From assembly GCF_902706095.1 (NCBI RefSeq), contig NZ_CACSJP010000006.1, positions 62,001-126,000 on the forward strand: a stretch of 64,000 nucleotides of DNA, given 5' to 3'. The notes beneath the pieces were generated by a model. The model was not told the DNA's origin. It was given only the letters and a program-made list of their open reading frames with translations, and made no database searches. Both the position numbers and the translations under genes were made by a program. Within the stretch, counting starts at the first letter, position 1. Every line of letters starts with the position of its first letter. Positions 1-9,096 of the stretch are shown here, piece after piece. The DNA is from Rhizobium sp. 18065 (GTDB lineage Bacteria; Pseudomonadota; Alphaproteobacteria; Rhizobiales; Rhizobiaceae).

Positions 1-1
1 C

Positions 2-928
2 CGCGGCGATCCCGACGTCTGGGCGATCCTGGTCAGCCAGCAGCTGAATTTCAGAGCGCAGCGGCAAAAGCTCTCCAGCGAGATCGCCTTGCTGCAACAG
101 AACATCCGGGCACTCGAGTTCCGCGAAATCGGCTATACAAGGCAACGCGATGCGTCCATCCGTCAGCTTGAACTGCTGAAGGACGAATATGCCGCAAAGC
201 AGATCCTGCTGGAAAAGGGCGTGGCGCGGGCCAACGAGGTCAAGGCGCTTCTGCGGGCCATCGCCGAGGCGGACGGCCAGATCGGACGGCTGGAGGCGGA
301 AATCGCCGAGACCCAGGCGCAGCGCACGAAGGGCGAGCAGGAGGTGCTGCGCGCGGAAAGTGCCTATCGCGAAGATGCACTTGAGCGCCTGCAGGCCATA
401 CAGGGCGAGCGCGACATGGTGCGGGAGCAGCTGCGGGAAGCGGCCAATATCCTCGAGCGCGCGACGATCAATGCGCCCGTTTCAGGCACGGTTGTCCGGA
501 TACACTACCATACCAATGGCGGTGTCATCGAAAGCGGCAAGGCGATCCTCGAAATCCTGCCAGCCGGGGTGCCGCTGATCATCGAGGCACAGATCCCGCG
601 CAACGATATCGACAGCGTCAAGCTGGGCCAGGCAGCAACCATACGGCTGGTTGCCCTGAACCAGAGAACGACGCCGGTGCTGACGGGCGACGTCTTCTAC
701 CTGTCGGCGGACGCGCTCCAGCAAACCGGCAATACGTCGTCTGCGCCGCACGACGTCTATCTCGCCCGGATCAACATTGCACCGACGGAACTGGCACGGG
801 TTGATGGCTTCACGCCGACACCTGGCATGCCGGCCGAAGTGATGATCCAGACCAACGAAAGAACATTCCTCAACTATATCACCAGACCGATTACCGACAG
901 CATGTCACGCGCCTTTTCGGAGCAGTGA
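2..928 (+). CDS. HlyD-family type I secretion periplasmic adaptor (5' end outside window)
   Basis: This is the C-terminal part (about 308 residues) of a membrane fusion protein of the HlyD/PrtE/PrsE type. Such proteins bridge an inner-membrane ABC exporter and an outer-membrane channel. The reading frame is open from the first bases, so the true start and the N-terminal membrane anchor lie upstream. A long, charged alpha-helical hairpin with coiled-coil character is followed by the lipoyl-like half motif TINAPVSGTVVRI and then the beta-barrel segment around PAGVPLIIEAQIPRNDI. It ends normally with TGA. The partner ABC ATPase gene, expected upstream, is not in the window. The family call is strong; the substrate is unknown. 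Confidence 0.9.
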   Translation, partial: RGDPDVWAILVSQQLNFRAQRQKLSSEIALLQQNIRALEFREIGYTRQRDASIRQLELLKDEYAAKQILLEKGVARANEVKALLRAIAEADGQIGRLEAEIAETQAQRTKGEQEVLRAESAYREDALERLQAIQGERDMVREQLREAANILERATINAPVSGTVVRIHYHTNGGVIESGKAILEILPAGVPLIIEAQIPRNDIDSVKLGQAATIRLVALNQRTTPVLTGDVFYLSADALQQTGNTSSAPHDVYLARINIAPTELARVDGFTPTPGMPAEVMIQTNERTFLNYITRPITDSMSRAFSEQ

Positions 929-1185
929 CACTTCGGCAAAAGACGGGCACGGTGGGCACCGCATTCTGGAAACATACGTCGCCGAGAGCGGCGACGCCTT
1001 GCAATCAGTCCTGGTTGTCGTGTCGATGCAGGGCGCTATTGTGCGCGTCGATGAGGTTTCATCAGCCCGATTGCTGACGAGGCTTCTGCCAACCGCCTCC
1101 ACTTGACCGGAAACCGCTGTGAGCGATTTTTTCGTCATCGGTCAGCCGGGCACATGCAATGTTCACGGAAATTTATCCCCTTGCG

Positions 1186-1200
1186 GAACACATATGGAAC
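1186..1200 (-). promoter_or_regulatory. LexA (SOS) box, perfect alphaproteobacterial consensus
   Basis: The sequence GAAC-ACATATG-GAAC is an exact GAAC-N7-GAAC, the complement of the GTTC-N7-GTTC operator known for alphaproteobacterial LexA. It lies 45 bp before the lexA start codon and next to a candidate -10 element, the expected position for autorepression. Confidence 0.85.
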
Positions 1201-1211
1201 ATATAGTGTCT

Positions 1212-1226
1212 GTTCTGTATTTGTTT
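1212..1226 (+). promoter_or_regulatory. Second, imperfect LexA box
   Basis: GTTC-TGTATTT-GTTT differs from GTTC-N7-GTTC at one base and lies 19 bp before the lexA ATG, in the opposite orientation to the perfect box upstream. It could give cooperative autoregulation. The single mismatch makes it less certain. Confidence 0.55.
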
Positions 1227-1245
1227 CACCAATGGGGCATCGCAT

Positions 1246-1965
1246 ATGCTGACGCGCAAGCAACAGGAACTGCTTCTTTTCATCCACGAACGGATGAAGG
1301 AATCCGGCGTGCCTCCCTCTTTCGACGAAATGAAGGACGCGCTCGACCTGGCGTCGAAGTCGGGCATTCACCGCTTGATCACGGCGCTCGAGGAGCGCGG
1401 ATTCATACGTCGCCTGCCGAACAGGGCCCGCGCGCTTGAAGTCATCAAGCTGCCGGAGGCCTATACGCCAAGCCTGCAGCCACGGCGCGGCTTTGCGCCC
1501 AGCGTGATAGAAGGCAGCCTTGGCAAGATACCGCCAGCACCCGCTGCACCGACCCGATCTTCCAGTGATGGCAATTCCTTGTCGGTCAGCGTACCTGTCA
1601 TGGGCCGTATCGCCGCCGGCGTGCCGATCTCGGCCATCCAGAACAACACACATGATATCACCGTGCCGGCCGAAATGATCGGCTCGGGCGAACATTATGC
1701 GCTGGAGGTCAAGGGCGATTCGATGATCGATGCCGGTATTCTCGACGGCGACACCGTGATCATCCGCAATGCCTCGAATGCCAATCCCGGCGACATCGTC
1801 GTTGCCTTGGTGGACGACGAAGAGGCTACGCTGAAGCGTTTCCGTCGGCGTGGCGCATCGATCGCGCTGGAGGCGGCCAATCCGGCCTACGAGACGCGGA
1901 TCTTCGGGCCTGACCGGGTTAAGATCCAAGGTAAGCTCGTCGGTCTCATCCGGCGCTATCACTGA
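1246..1965 (+). CDS. lexA: LexA, SOS response repressor and self-cleaving protease
   Basis: LexA represses DNA-damage genes and cleaves itself when RecA filaments form. The 239-residue protein has an N-terminal winged-helix DNA-binding domain (about 1-65), a variable linker (about 75-115) and the S24 peptidase domain. The cleavage site is Ala124-Gly125 in RIAAGVP. The catalytic pair is Ser159 (in KGDSM) and Lys197 (in ATLKRF). The ATG start is preceded by two LexA boxes, which supports autoregulation. A hairpin terminator follows directly. comEC lies convergent downstream, an arrangement I recall from other rhizobia. Confidence 0.97.
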   Translation: MLTRKQQELLLFIHERMKESGVPPSFDEMKDALDLASKSGIHRLITALEERGFIRRLPNRARALEVIKLPEAYTPSLQPRRGFAPSVIEGSLGKIPPAPAAPTRSSSDGNSLSVSVPVMGRIAAGVPISAIQNNTHDITVPAEMIGSGEHYALEVKGDSMIDAGILDGDTVIIRNASNANPGDIVVALVDDEEATLKRFRRRGASIALEAANPAYETRIFGPDRVKIQGKLVGLIRRYH

Positions 1966-1971
1966 CACATC

Positions 1972-1998
1972 GGGCCAGCATCTGCTGGCCCTTTTTTT
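1972..1998 (+). terminator. Rho-independent terminator of lexA
   Basis: A perfect 9-bp stem (GGGCCAGCA with TGCTGGCCC) is followed by seven T residues, starting 6 bp after the lexA stop codon. Confidence 0.9.
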
Positions 1999-2033
1999 GT
2001 TTGTGTCATTCGCGCTTGTCCTGGTTTCCCGGA

Positions 2034-4574
2034 TTACTCGTCGAAGGATTGATCTGCCGAGTGGCTGCCGGCTTGCGAGCCGCTGCGCCAGTCATACAGG
2101 CGGTGGCGGGTCCAGGGACGCGGTGGACCGGCAAAGGACGGGATGATCGTCAATGTCCGGCTGGAGCGTTCACGAAGTAAAATTTCCAGACTTCCCGTGC
2201 TCCGCAGGCTATCGGCTGAAATCAGTCGCGCGCCGGAACGGCAACTGGCAAAACCCGGGCGCTGGGCAACGATGACAAGATCGGCAAGATCACAGGCAAT
2301 GCCCGTCACCTCGTGACGATCGAGCGTGATGATGCGCCAATCGTGAAGCACGGCGGCGCAAGCGCCCTTGATACAGGTGAAATGCTGATCGTGGGCAGAG
2401 GCCAGAAGATCTCGGAGCCTCTGACGGGCCATCGAGATTTCCGCCTCGGACAGGGGCGTTCGTCTTGGCCTGTCTGGCGACACAAGCTCGGCTGCCGGAC
2501 CGGTCATTGCCGGACCGGTCATTGCTGGGGTGGTCATCGGCTGCGGCGCGATGGCGGCAGTGAAGCCCAGAGCGGGCTGCCATTGATCGAAGATGAACGC
2601 GGGCGGTCGGAGGCGATTGGCGGCAATCTGGTCGCCAGCCGTCCGCATGGTCGCGGTACCCGGCCAAAAACCGACGAGCCGCCCGTCTTCGCTAACGGCC
2701 AGATCAGCCCTTGGTGCCTGGCTCGAAAGTCCCGCCACAAGCAGCGTGACAGCAATCACCAGCGGCCCTGCATGGCGCAAACGGGTGCGCAGCAGCGTCA
2801 ACAGCAGAAAGCCGGCGACGGTCATCGGCAGGAGCCATGCGGGTTGACGCATGAAGGCATAGCCGTCTCCCCATCCGGAAATCTCCTCGGCAACAACCAG
2901 CACCCATTCCAGGCCAGACCCCATGACAATCAAAAACGGGGCGTCGAGCCCCAGCGGCATGAGGATCATCGCGATGAAGCCCGCCGGCATTACGATCAGC
3001 GAAATCAAAGGCATGGCTATCAGATTGGCCTCAAGGCTGTGGGTCGAGAGCCGATGAAAATGGCTGATCGCAAAAATCGCCGTGGCCAGTCCGCCGATCA
3101 GGGAGGTGGCGAGAGTCCCGCCGAAAAAACGACCCAACGTCGCAAGCAAGACGAATTTTCGCGCGCGAAAGCGTGGAAGGACATGCCTGGGCCTTGATCG
3201 CCAGCCGGCATAACCGGCGATCAAGGCGGCGGTTGCGGCAAAGGACATCTGGAAACTTGGCCCCAACACGGCCGATGGCTGGACAATCAGGATGAGGGTT
3301 GCAGCCAGAGCAAGGTTGCGCAGGCTGATCGCGGGACGGTCGACAAGTACCGCCACCAGCATGATCGAGGTCATCAGATAGGCCCTGACCGCCGAGACCT
3401 GATAACCGGAAATAAGCACATAGCCGGTGACCGCCAGAAGCGCGCCGGCGGCGGCGATCTTCTTTACCGGATAGGTCTGGGCCAAGACCGGAAACAGACT
3501 AAGGCCCGCACGCAGGCCGACAAAGAAGATGCCAGCAGCGAGCGCCATGTTGAGGCCGGAAATCGCCGTAATATGGGCAAGCCCGGATAGGCGTAGCGCG
3601 TCCGTTGAACCCTTCGACATCGAGCGCCTCTCACCGGTGATGATCGACGCCGCAAATGCGCCGGGATCGCCCGGCACGACGGTTCGGATGCGGGTGGAGA
3701 TCTGGTCGCGCAGCGCAAACAGCGACTGATCTGCAGTCAGCCAGAATTCACGCCAGAAATCATGTGAAACTTCGGCTCCTGAGGCCACCGGGTGCGAAGA
3801 TGTGACCTGAGCCCGAGCGACTGCGACCGGTGGCCCGAGAAAGAAACCAACGGCACCGATGCCGGAGAAATAGCTGGCGAAGGCGAAATCGTTCATTCCG
3901 GGCAGTGCTGGTCCTGACGGCGGCGACAGGCGGGCACGACCGGTTGCCGCTGCACCGATCGCCAACGGGTCATGGCGGCTGCGGGCAAGGACGGAAATAC
4001 GTTCGGGCGGGCGGCGCAGCGTCGGCTCAACGGTGCCGGTCAGGCGCATGATATAGCGCCATTCGCCGGCAGATCCCGCCTCCCTGCGTTCGACGACCCC
4101 GGTGACGATCGTCACCACCGGCTGGTCAAGCATGGTGGTCGCGGCTCTCCGCGTTTCCCATTCCGCAAGAAGCATGCCGGCGCAGGTCAATGCCGCAGCA
4201 CAGAGCATGGCATGTCTTGCCGTCGCGGGCGCCGTCTGGAACCAGATGCCGGCCAACAGGGCGGTAAATATGCAGGCGACGACGGTTGCCGGTGGTGGTG
4301 CCGGGAGCACGAACCAGACGGCGGCACCCGTCCCGAGGCATACCGGGACGAAGTGAAACAGATGGCCATGCCGCGCTTCAAGCGCGAGAGCGGCGGCACA
4401 TGCAGCGGGAAGTCTGGCAACGCGCTCACGCCAATAGATCAAGGGCGGGTTTGTCCGCTTTACAGCGGTGGCCGGTCGCCTGACCGTAGGCGAACTTTCG
4501 GGCAGCGCAGCACCATCCTGCGCCGCTGCTTCGGCCATTGCGGTCTCGCCCTGCGCCAAGTCTGACACGTGCAT
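2034..4574 (-). CDS. comEC: ComEC/Rec2-family DNA-uptake channel protein
   Basis: ComEC forms the inner-membrane channel for single-stranded DNA in natural transformation; many rhizobia carry it without known competence. The 846-residue product has several hydrophobic segments (from about 60-120), an N-terminal DUF4131-like part, and the central competence domain around LSGLAHITAISGLNMALAAG and SGYQVSAVRAYLMTS. The C-terminal part is soluble and lacks an obvious complete metallo-beta-lactamase metal motif, as in the shorter alphaproteobacterial forms. The linker near 2493-2537 contains a threefold 15-bp repeat. The ATG at 4574 has GAAGGA just upstream; a second Met at residue 13 is possible. 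Family confidence is high; real DNA uptake is unproven. Confidence 0.9.
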   Translation of the reverse strand: MHVSDLAQGETAMAEAAAQDGAALPESSPTVRRPATAVKRTNPPLIYWRERVARLPAACAAALALEARHGHLFHFVPVCLGTGAAVWFVLPAPPPATVVACIFTALLAGIWFQTAPATARHAMLCAAALTCAGMLLAEWETRRAATTMLDQPVVTIVTGVVERREAGSAGEWRYIMRLTGTVEPTLRRPPERISVLARSRHDPLAIGAAATGRARLSPPSGPALPGMNDFAFASYFSGIGAVGFFLGPPVAVARAQVTSSHPVASGAEVSHDFWREFWLTADQSLFALRDQISTRIRTVVPGDPGAFAASIITGERRSMSKGSTDALRLSGLAHITAISGLNMALAAGIFFVGLRAGLSLFPVLAQTYPVKKIAAAGALLAVTGYVLISGYQVSAVRAYLMTSIMLVAVLVDRPAISLRNLALAATLILIVQPSAVLGPSFQMSFAATAALIAGYAGWRSRPRHVLPRFRARKFVLLATLGRFFGGTLATSLIGGLATAIFAISHFHRLSTHSLEANLIAMPLISLIVMPAGFIAMILMPLGLDAPFLIVMGSGLEWVLVVAEEISGWGDGYAFMRQPAWLLPMTVAGFLLLTLLRTRLRHAGPLVIAVTLLVAGLSSQAPRADLAVSEDGRLVGFWPGTATMRTAGDQIAANRLRPPAFIFDQWQPALGFTAAIAPQPMTTPAMTGPAMTGPAAELVSPDRPRRTPLSEAEISMARQRLRDLLASAHDQHFTCIKGACAAVLHDWRIITLDRHEVTGIACDLADLVIVAQRPGFASCRSGARLISADSLRSTGSLEILLRERSSRTLTIIPSFAGPPRPWTRHRLYDWRSGSQAGSHSADQSFDE
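2493..2537. repeat. Three tandem copies of a 15-bp unit inside comEC
   Basis: Two identical 15-bp units (TGCCGGACCGGTCAT, 2493-2507 and 2508-2522) are followed by a diverged third copy (2523-2537). On the coding strand they give the in-frame repeat PAMTG in a poorly conserved linker. The array keeps the frame and looks like replication slippage. Confidence 0.7.
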
Positions 4575-4693
4575 CCGTCCTTCGCCGAAGCCGGAAAAAG
4601 CCCGGCTAAAGCCCAGAGACTAAAGGATTTCCGTCAACAATCAATGCGTGCATAGCGCCCCGCCCTGAAAGCCTTTGCGACTTCAATCGGTTA

Positions 4694-4707
4694 GAACCGA
4701 TCGGTTC
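4694..4707. promoter_or_regulatory. 14-bp perfect palindrome upstream of gltA (possible operator)
   Basis: GAACCGATCGGTTC is a perfect dyad located 141 bp before the gltA start and 120 bp before the comEC start, in the divergent control region. The core CGGTT also occurs once more just upstream (4688-4692). The size and symmetry fit a TetR- or MarR-class repressor site, but no regulator is known. Confidence 0.35.
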
Positions 4708-4847
4708 GATTGTTGCCGATTTCGCGATGCACAATTTGCCCTTTGGATAGCTTGGCATTAACTTCCGTATCATATAGCTACATCCATACGCTTAACCGAT
4801 GGCGCCTTTTTATCGAGACGCCGTCCCGCCAATTCCGGAGGATTAGC

Positions 4848-6137
4848 ATGACGGACAAGAGCGCTTCTTTGAAACTCGGGGAACAGACGGTTGACCTGAC
4901 CGTCAAGGGCGGAACCATCGGCCCTGACGTGATCGACATCGCTGCCCTGTACAAGCACACCGGCGCCTTCACCTACGACCCCGGCTTCACGTCGACGGCG
5001 TCGTGCGAATCCAAAATCACCTATATCGACGGCGATGAAGGCGTTCTGCTGCATCGCGGCTACCCCATCGAGCAGCTGGCAGAAAAGGGCGACTTCCTCG
5101 AGGTTTGCTATCTGCTGCTCTACGGCGAATTGCCGACCGCTGCCCAGAAGAAGGACTTCGATCACCGCGTCACGCATCACACCATGGTGCATGAGCAGAT
5201 GAGCCGCTTCTTTACCGGCTTCCGTCGCGACGCCCATCCGATGGCTGTCATGGTCGGCACCGTTGGCGCGCTCTCGGCCTTCTATCACGACTCGACCGAC
5301 ATCACCGATCCGCACCAGCGCATGGTCGCGTCGCTGCGCATGATCGCCAAGATGCCGACGATCGCCGCCATGGCCTACAAGTACCATATCGGCCAGCCGT
5401 TCGTTTACCCGAAGAACGACCTCGACTATGCGTCGAACTTCCTGCGCATGTGCTTTGCCGTTCCTTGCGAGGAATACAAGGTGAACCCGGTTCTGGCGCG
5501 CGCCATGGACCGGATCTTCATCCTGCATGCCGATCATGAGCAGAACGCCTCGACTTCGACCGTTCGTCTTGCCGGCTCGTCGGGCGCGAACCCGTTCGCC
5601 TGCATCGCGGCCGGCATCGCCTGCCTCTGGGGCCCGGCGCATGGCGGCGCCAATGAAGCGGCTCTCAACATGCTGATGGAAATCGGCACCGTTGACCGTA
5701 TTCCGGAATATATCGCCCGCGCCAAGGACAAGAACGATCCGTTCCGCCTGATGGGCTTTGGCCACCGCGTCTACAAAAACTACGACCCGCGCGCCAAGAT
5801 CATGCAGAAGACCATGTACGAAGTGCTGGAAGCGACCGGCCATGGTGACGACCCGCTGATGCAGGTCGCTCTTGAGCTCGAGAAGATCGCGCTCAACGAC
5901 CCGTATTTCAAGGAAAAGAAGCTCTACCCGAACGTCGACTTCTATTCCGGCATCACGCTGCGCGCGCTTGGCTTCCCCACGACGATGTTCACCGTGCTGT
6001 TCGCGCTTGCCCGCACAGTCGGCTGGATCGCCCAGTGGAACGAAATGATCGAGGACCCGCAGCAGCGCATCGGCCGCCCGCGTCAGCTCTACACAGGTTC
6101 GCCGCAGCGCGACTACCTGCCGGTGCCCAAGCGCTGA
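4848..6137 (+). CDS. gltA: Citrate synthase
   Basis: The enzyme condenses acetyl-CoA and oxaloacetate to citrate, the entry step of the TCA cycle, in the cytoplasm. The product has 429 residues, the usual length of type II (hexameric, NADH-sensitive class) bacterial citrate synthases. Diagnostic stretches are [29 protein letters not shown] with a catalytic His, [15 protein letters not shown] with the second His, and the DFYSGI segment with the catalytic Asp. The ATG at 4848 has a strong GGAGGA at 4837-4842; the frame is open further upstream but without a good start. In many rhizobia gltX precedes gltA and lpxB follows it; neither is here. Confidence 0.97.
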   Translation: MTDKSASLKLGEQTVDLTVKGGTIGPDVIDIAALYKHTGAFTYDPGFTSTASCESKITYIDGDEGVLLHRGYPIEQLAEKGDFLEVCYLLLYGELPTAAQKKDFDHRVTHHTMVHEQMSRFFTGFRRDAHPMAVMVGTVGALSAFYHDSTDITDPHQRMVASLRMIAKMPTIAAMAYKYHIGQPFVYPKNDLDYASNFLRMCFAVPCEEYKVNPVLARAMDRIFILHADHEQNASTSTVRLAGSSGANPFACIAAGIACLWGPAHGGANEAALNMLMEIGTVDRIPEYIARAKDKNDPFRLMGFGHRVYKNYDPRAKIMQKTMYEVLEATGHGDDPLMQVALELEKIALNDPYFKEKKLYPNVDFYSGITLRALGFPTTMFTVLFALARTVGWIAQWNEMIEDPQQRIGRPRQLYTGSPQRDYLPVPKR

Positions 6138-6171
6138 TCGTCCGCAATCCTGGACCAATGAAATAAAATGG

Positions 6172-6204
6172 GGCCGGCGGAGCAATTCGCCGGCCTCTTT
6201 GTTT
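6172..6204 (+). terminator. Rho-independent terminator of gltA
   Basis: An 8-bp perfect stem (GGCCGGCG/CGCCGGCC) with an 8-nt loop is followed by a T-rich tail, 34 bp after the gltA stop. It lies between gltA and the convergent ATPase gene. Confidence 0.85.
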
Positions 6205-6222
6205 GTCGCCTCGATGCTGGCC

Positions 6223-8847
6223 TCAGACGCGCATGCGGCGACGTTCAAGGGCCTTGTCGATCTCACTGACAGCCAAGACCAGCATTGCGATGCCGAGAAG
6301 CATGAGCCAGTCGGTTGCCGCGATCGGGGCAATGCCGAGCACGTCGCTCAGGCCCGGCAGATACATGGCCGCCAGATGCAGCGCCTGGGAGCCGAGGATG
6401 CCGAGCAGCAAATACGGATTGGAGAAGGGCGACTGGCTGAAGACCGAGCGCCGTTCGGAGCGGCTGGCCAGACACTGGACATTCTCGAAGAGGATAAACA
6501 GCACCAGCAGAAGATTGCTTGCCTGGAGTGACGTCATGCCGGCATCCAGCAGGGCATAAAACAGGGCGAAACCACCGAACCCCATGACCAATGTCGCCAC
6601 GACAAGACGGCGCAGCATCAGCCGGTCGAAGAGCGCCTCATCCGGCCGTCGGGCCGGGCGGGTAAGTTCATCGCCTTCCGCAGGCTCGGTCACCAGAGCC
6701 ACGTCCTGAACGCCATTGGTAACAAGGTTCAGCCACAGCAACTGCACGGCACTGAGCGGCATGGGCATTCCGAGCACCATGGCCAGCAGGAACAGCAGCA
6801 CTTCTGCCGCACCGGTGGCACCGAGCATAAAGACGACCTTGCGGATGTTGCCATAAGCCACCCTGCCCTCGACAATGCCGGCGACGATGGAGGCGAAATT
6901 GTCATCGGTCAGGATGATGTCGGCACTGTCCTTGGCGACATCCGTACCCTTCAGGCCCATCGCCACACCCACATGCGCATGCTTGAGCGCCGGGGCATCG
7001 TTGACCCCGTCTCCGGTGACCGCAACGAAGTGGCCATTGCGGGCCAGTGACCGGACGATGGAGAGCTTCTGCTCGGGCTTCACGCGAGCAAAGACACGGA
7101 TATGTCGTGTCAGCCGATCCAGTAGACCTTCGCCCTTTGCCAAGGCCTCTGCCACCTCGTCACCGGTCGCCACGGAACGATCATCGACCGCAATCCCCGC
7201 CCTTTCGGCAATCACCCTTGCCGTGCGCGGATCGTCACCGGTGACTACGACGACACCGATGCCCGCAGCATTGCAGGCAGCGATGGCGGAAGGAACCTCC
7301 GGCCGGATCGGATCCTGCATGCCGGCCAGTCCGAGGAATGTCAGATCCACCAGCAGATGACCACCGAGGCCATCCTGGCCGACATGCTCCATCTCGCCTT
7401 CGGCAAAGGCAAGCACACGCAGCCCGTCGCAGGCCATGTCGGCAATCTGGCGCTCCAGCAGATTTGGATCAAGCGCGACGACCTGTTCCCCGAACTGCAT
7501 GCTGGAGCACATGGCCATCAAACGTTCCGGCGCACCCTTGGCAAAGATGCGCAGCCGATCTTCTGCATGGTGGAAGGAGGCGGCATATTTCTGCTCCGGC
7601 TCGTAAGGCAGGCGCCGATGCAGCGGGAATTCTTCCAGAAGCCTGGCTTTCGACATGCCAGCCTTATGGGCAGCGGCCAGCAAGGCGATATCGACGGTGT
7701 CGCCGCTCGGATCCCACAGACCGTCACGGCCCGCAAGCTCGGCTTCATTGGGCAGGCTTGCGGCGCGCAACAACAGTGATACGGCTTCGCTCGCCTGGGC
7801 ATGTTTGCCATCGCGGGTGCGGATCGCGCCATCGGTCGCCTGACCGCCCGCATCGATCAGCCAATGGGTTTCGTCAGGTAGCCGGATGTCGGTGACGGTC
7901 AGTTCATTCAGCGTCAGTGTCCCGGTCTTGTCGGTCGCGATCATCGTGCAGGAGCCGAGTGCCTCGACTGCCGGCAGATGGCGGACAATGACATGGGCTT
8001 TCGCCATGCGACGCATGCTGATGGCCAGCGCCACCGTGATCGCAATCGGCAACCCCTCCGGGATGGCACTGACGGCCAGACCAACCGACATGGTCAGCAG
8101 GTCCACCAGCGGCATACCCCGCCAAAGCCCGATAAATACGAGAACGACGATCGCCACACCGACCGCATAGGCGATCTGGCGGGTAAACTGCTCCATACGG
8201 ATCATCAAAGGCGGCTTGGCACTGGAAGGCGCCAGAATGGCACCGGCAATGCGGCCAAGCTCGGTGCGGCTGCCCGTTGCCTGAACGCGGCACGTCGCCC
8301 GTCCCCGTGTCACCATGGTGCCGGCATAGGCGAGTTCGCCGACCGCTTTCGCCACTGGCTTTGATTCGCCCGTATGGGCGGCTTCGTCGCATTGCAGGCT
8401 TTCCACTTCAAGCAACTCGATATCGGCGGGCGTTCTTTCGCCACTTTCCATGAGGACGATATCGCCGGGCACCAGTTCGACCGCGTCCAGCCTCTGGCGC
8501 ACGCCATCCCGCACAACGGTTGCCTGTGGCTGCTCCAGGGCTCTCAAGGCCTCTGCGGATTTGCCTGCAGAATGCTCCTGAAAAGCGCCAATCATGCCGT
8601 TGATCGCAAGCACGATCGCGATGAAGCCGGCGTCCGCTGTCTCGCCAAGCAGAAGGGAAAGACCGGCGGCGGCCAGCAGGATGTAGATCAGCGGACTGAA
8701 AAACTGGCGCAACAAGACGTTGAAGAATGTTGGCGACGCCGCCACAGGCAAACGGTTCGCGCCCCATCTGGCGCGCAAATCGGCCACCTGAGAGGCATTC
8801 AGGCCGCGGGAGATATGCGGAGCGACTTCACGCATTCGTGTGTCCAT
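6223..8847 (-). CDS. P-type (P2, Ca2+-ATPase-like) cation-transporting ATPase
   Basis: This is an inner-membrane pump that uses ATP through an aspartyl-phosphate intermediate. The 874-residue protein has the N-terminal cation-ATPase domain, the TGES dephosphorylation loop (AAHTGESKPVAK), the P2-class PEGLP motif in the fourth membrane helix, the phosphorylation site DKTGTL, the hinge GDGVNDAPALK, and six C-terminal hydrophobic segments. SERCA-type pumps have NLVTDG near helix 6; here it is NLVTNG, so the ion (Ca2+, Mn2+, Mg2+ or Na+) cannot be assigned. I chose the ATG at 8847 over the adjoining GTG at 8850. It stands alone between convergent gltA and divergent ppiD. Confidence 0.88.
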   Translation of the reverse strand: MDTRMREVAPHISRGLNASQVADLRARWGANRLPVAASPTFFNVLLRQFFSPLIYILLAAAGLSLLLGETADAGFIAIVLAINGMIGAFQEHSAGKSAEALRALEQPQATVVRDGVRQRLDAVELVPGDIVLMESGERTPADIELLEVESLQCDEAAHTGESKPVAKAVGELAYAGTMVTRGRATCRVQATGSRTELGRIAGAILAPSSAKPPLMIRMEQFTRQIAYAVGVAIVVLVFIGLWRGMPLVDLLTMSVGLAVSAIPEGLPIAITVALAISMRRMAKAHVIVRHLPAVEALGSCTMIATDKTGTLTLNELTVTDIRLPDETHWLIDAGGQATDGAIRTRDGKHAQASEAVSLLLRAASLPNEAELAGRDGLWDPSGDTVDIALLAAAHKAGMSKARLLEEFPLHRRLPYEPEQKYAASFHHAEDRLRIFAKGAPERLMAMCSSMQFGEQVVALDPNLLERQIADMACDGLRVLAFAEGEMEHVGQDGLGGHLLVDLTFLGLAGMQDPIRPEVPSAIAACNAAGIGVVVVTGDDPRTARVIAERAGIAVDDRSVATGDEVAEALAKGEGLLDRLTRHIRVFARVKPEQKLSIVRSLARNGHFVAVTGDGVNDAPALKHAHVGVAMGLKGTDVAKDSADIILTDDNFASIVAGIVEGRVAYGNIRKVVFMLGATGAAEVLLFLLAMVLGMPMPLSAVQLLWLNLVTNGVQDVALVTEPAEGDELTRPARRPDEALFDRLMLRRLVVATLVMGFGGFALFYALLDAGMTSLQASNLLLVLFILFENVQCLASRSERRSVFSQSPFSNPYLLLGILGSQALHLAAMYLPGLSDVLGIAPIAATDWLMLLGIAMLVLAVSEIDKALERRRMRV

Positions 8848-9096
8848 CACGGCATATCCATCCCGGTTTCGACCATCTTGCCATGCAGTATGAAAGCATC
8901 AGGCACCGGCTGCTTTGCGCGATGTCAAGCGAATGGAACTTGCAAGCGTGGCCGCCGAGTCAGCCGGGCCGCGACGCCTTCGCCTCCGGTTGCAGGCTTT
9001 TCGCCAAACGAGCCTTCATTTCCTCGGCGGTTTGATTTAAGGAAGTCCACCCGCTTCGCCCGATGCGAAGGTTTGTCATGAGGTAATTGCGTTCCG

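Larger units (their letters stand above)
929..1245. other. Intergenic region upstream of lexA
   Basis: The stretch separates the secretion adaptor from lexA. It holds a 7-bp inverted repeat at 978-995 (GTCGCCG/CGGCGAC) without a T-tract, and the lexA control region at its 3' end. A possible -10 element, TATAGT, sits at 1202-1207 between the two LexA boxes. I see no convincing gene here. Confidence 0.6.

Noticed and set aside
905-1138. Open frame on the reverse strand before lexA
   Set aside because: Overlaps the end of the secretion adaptor, no ribosome-binding site and no recognisable domain.
4770-6332. Long open frame on the reverse strand opposite gltA
   Set aside because: It is antisense to a certain citrate synthase gene and its translation is Arg/His/Asp-rich without any domain, the usual shadow of a GC-rich gene.
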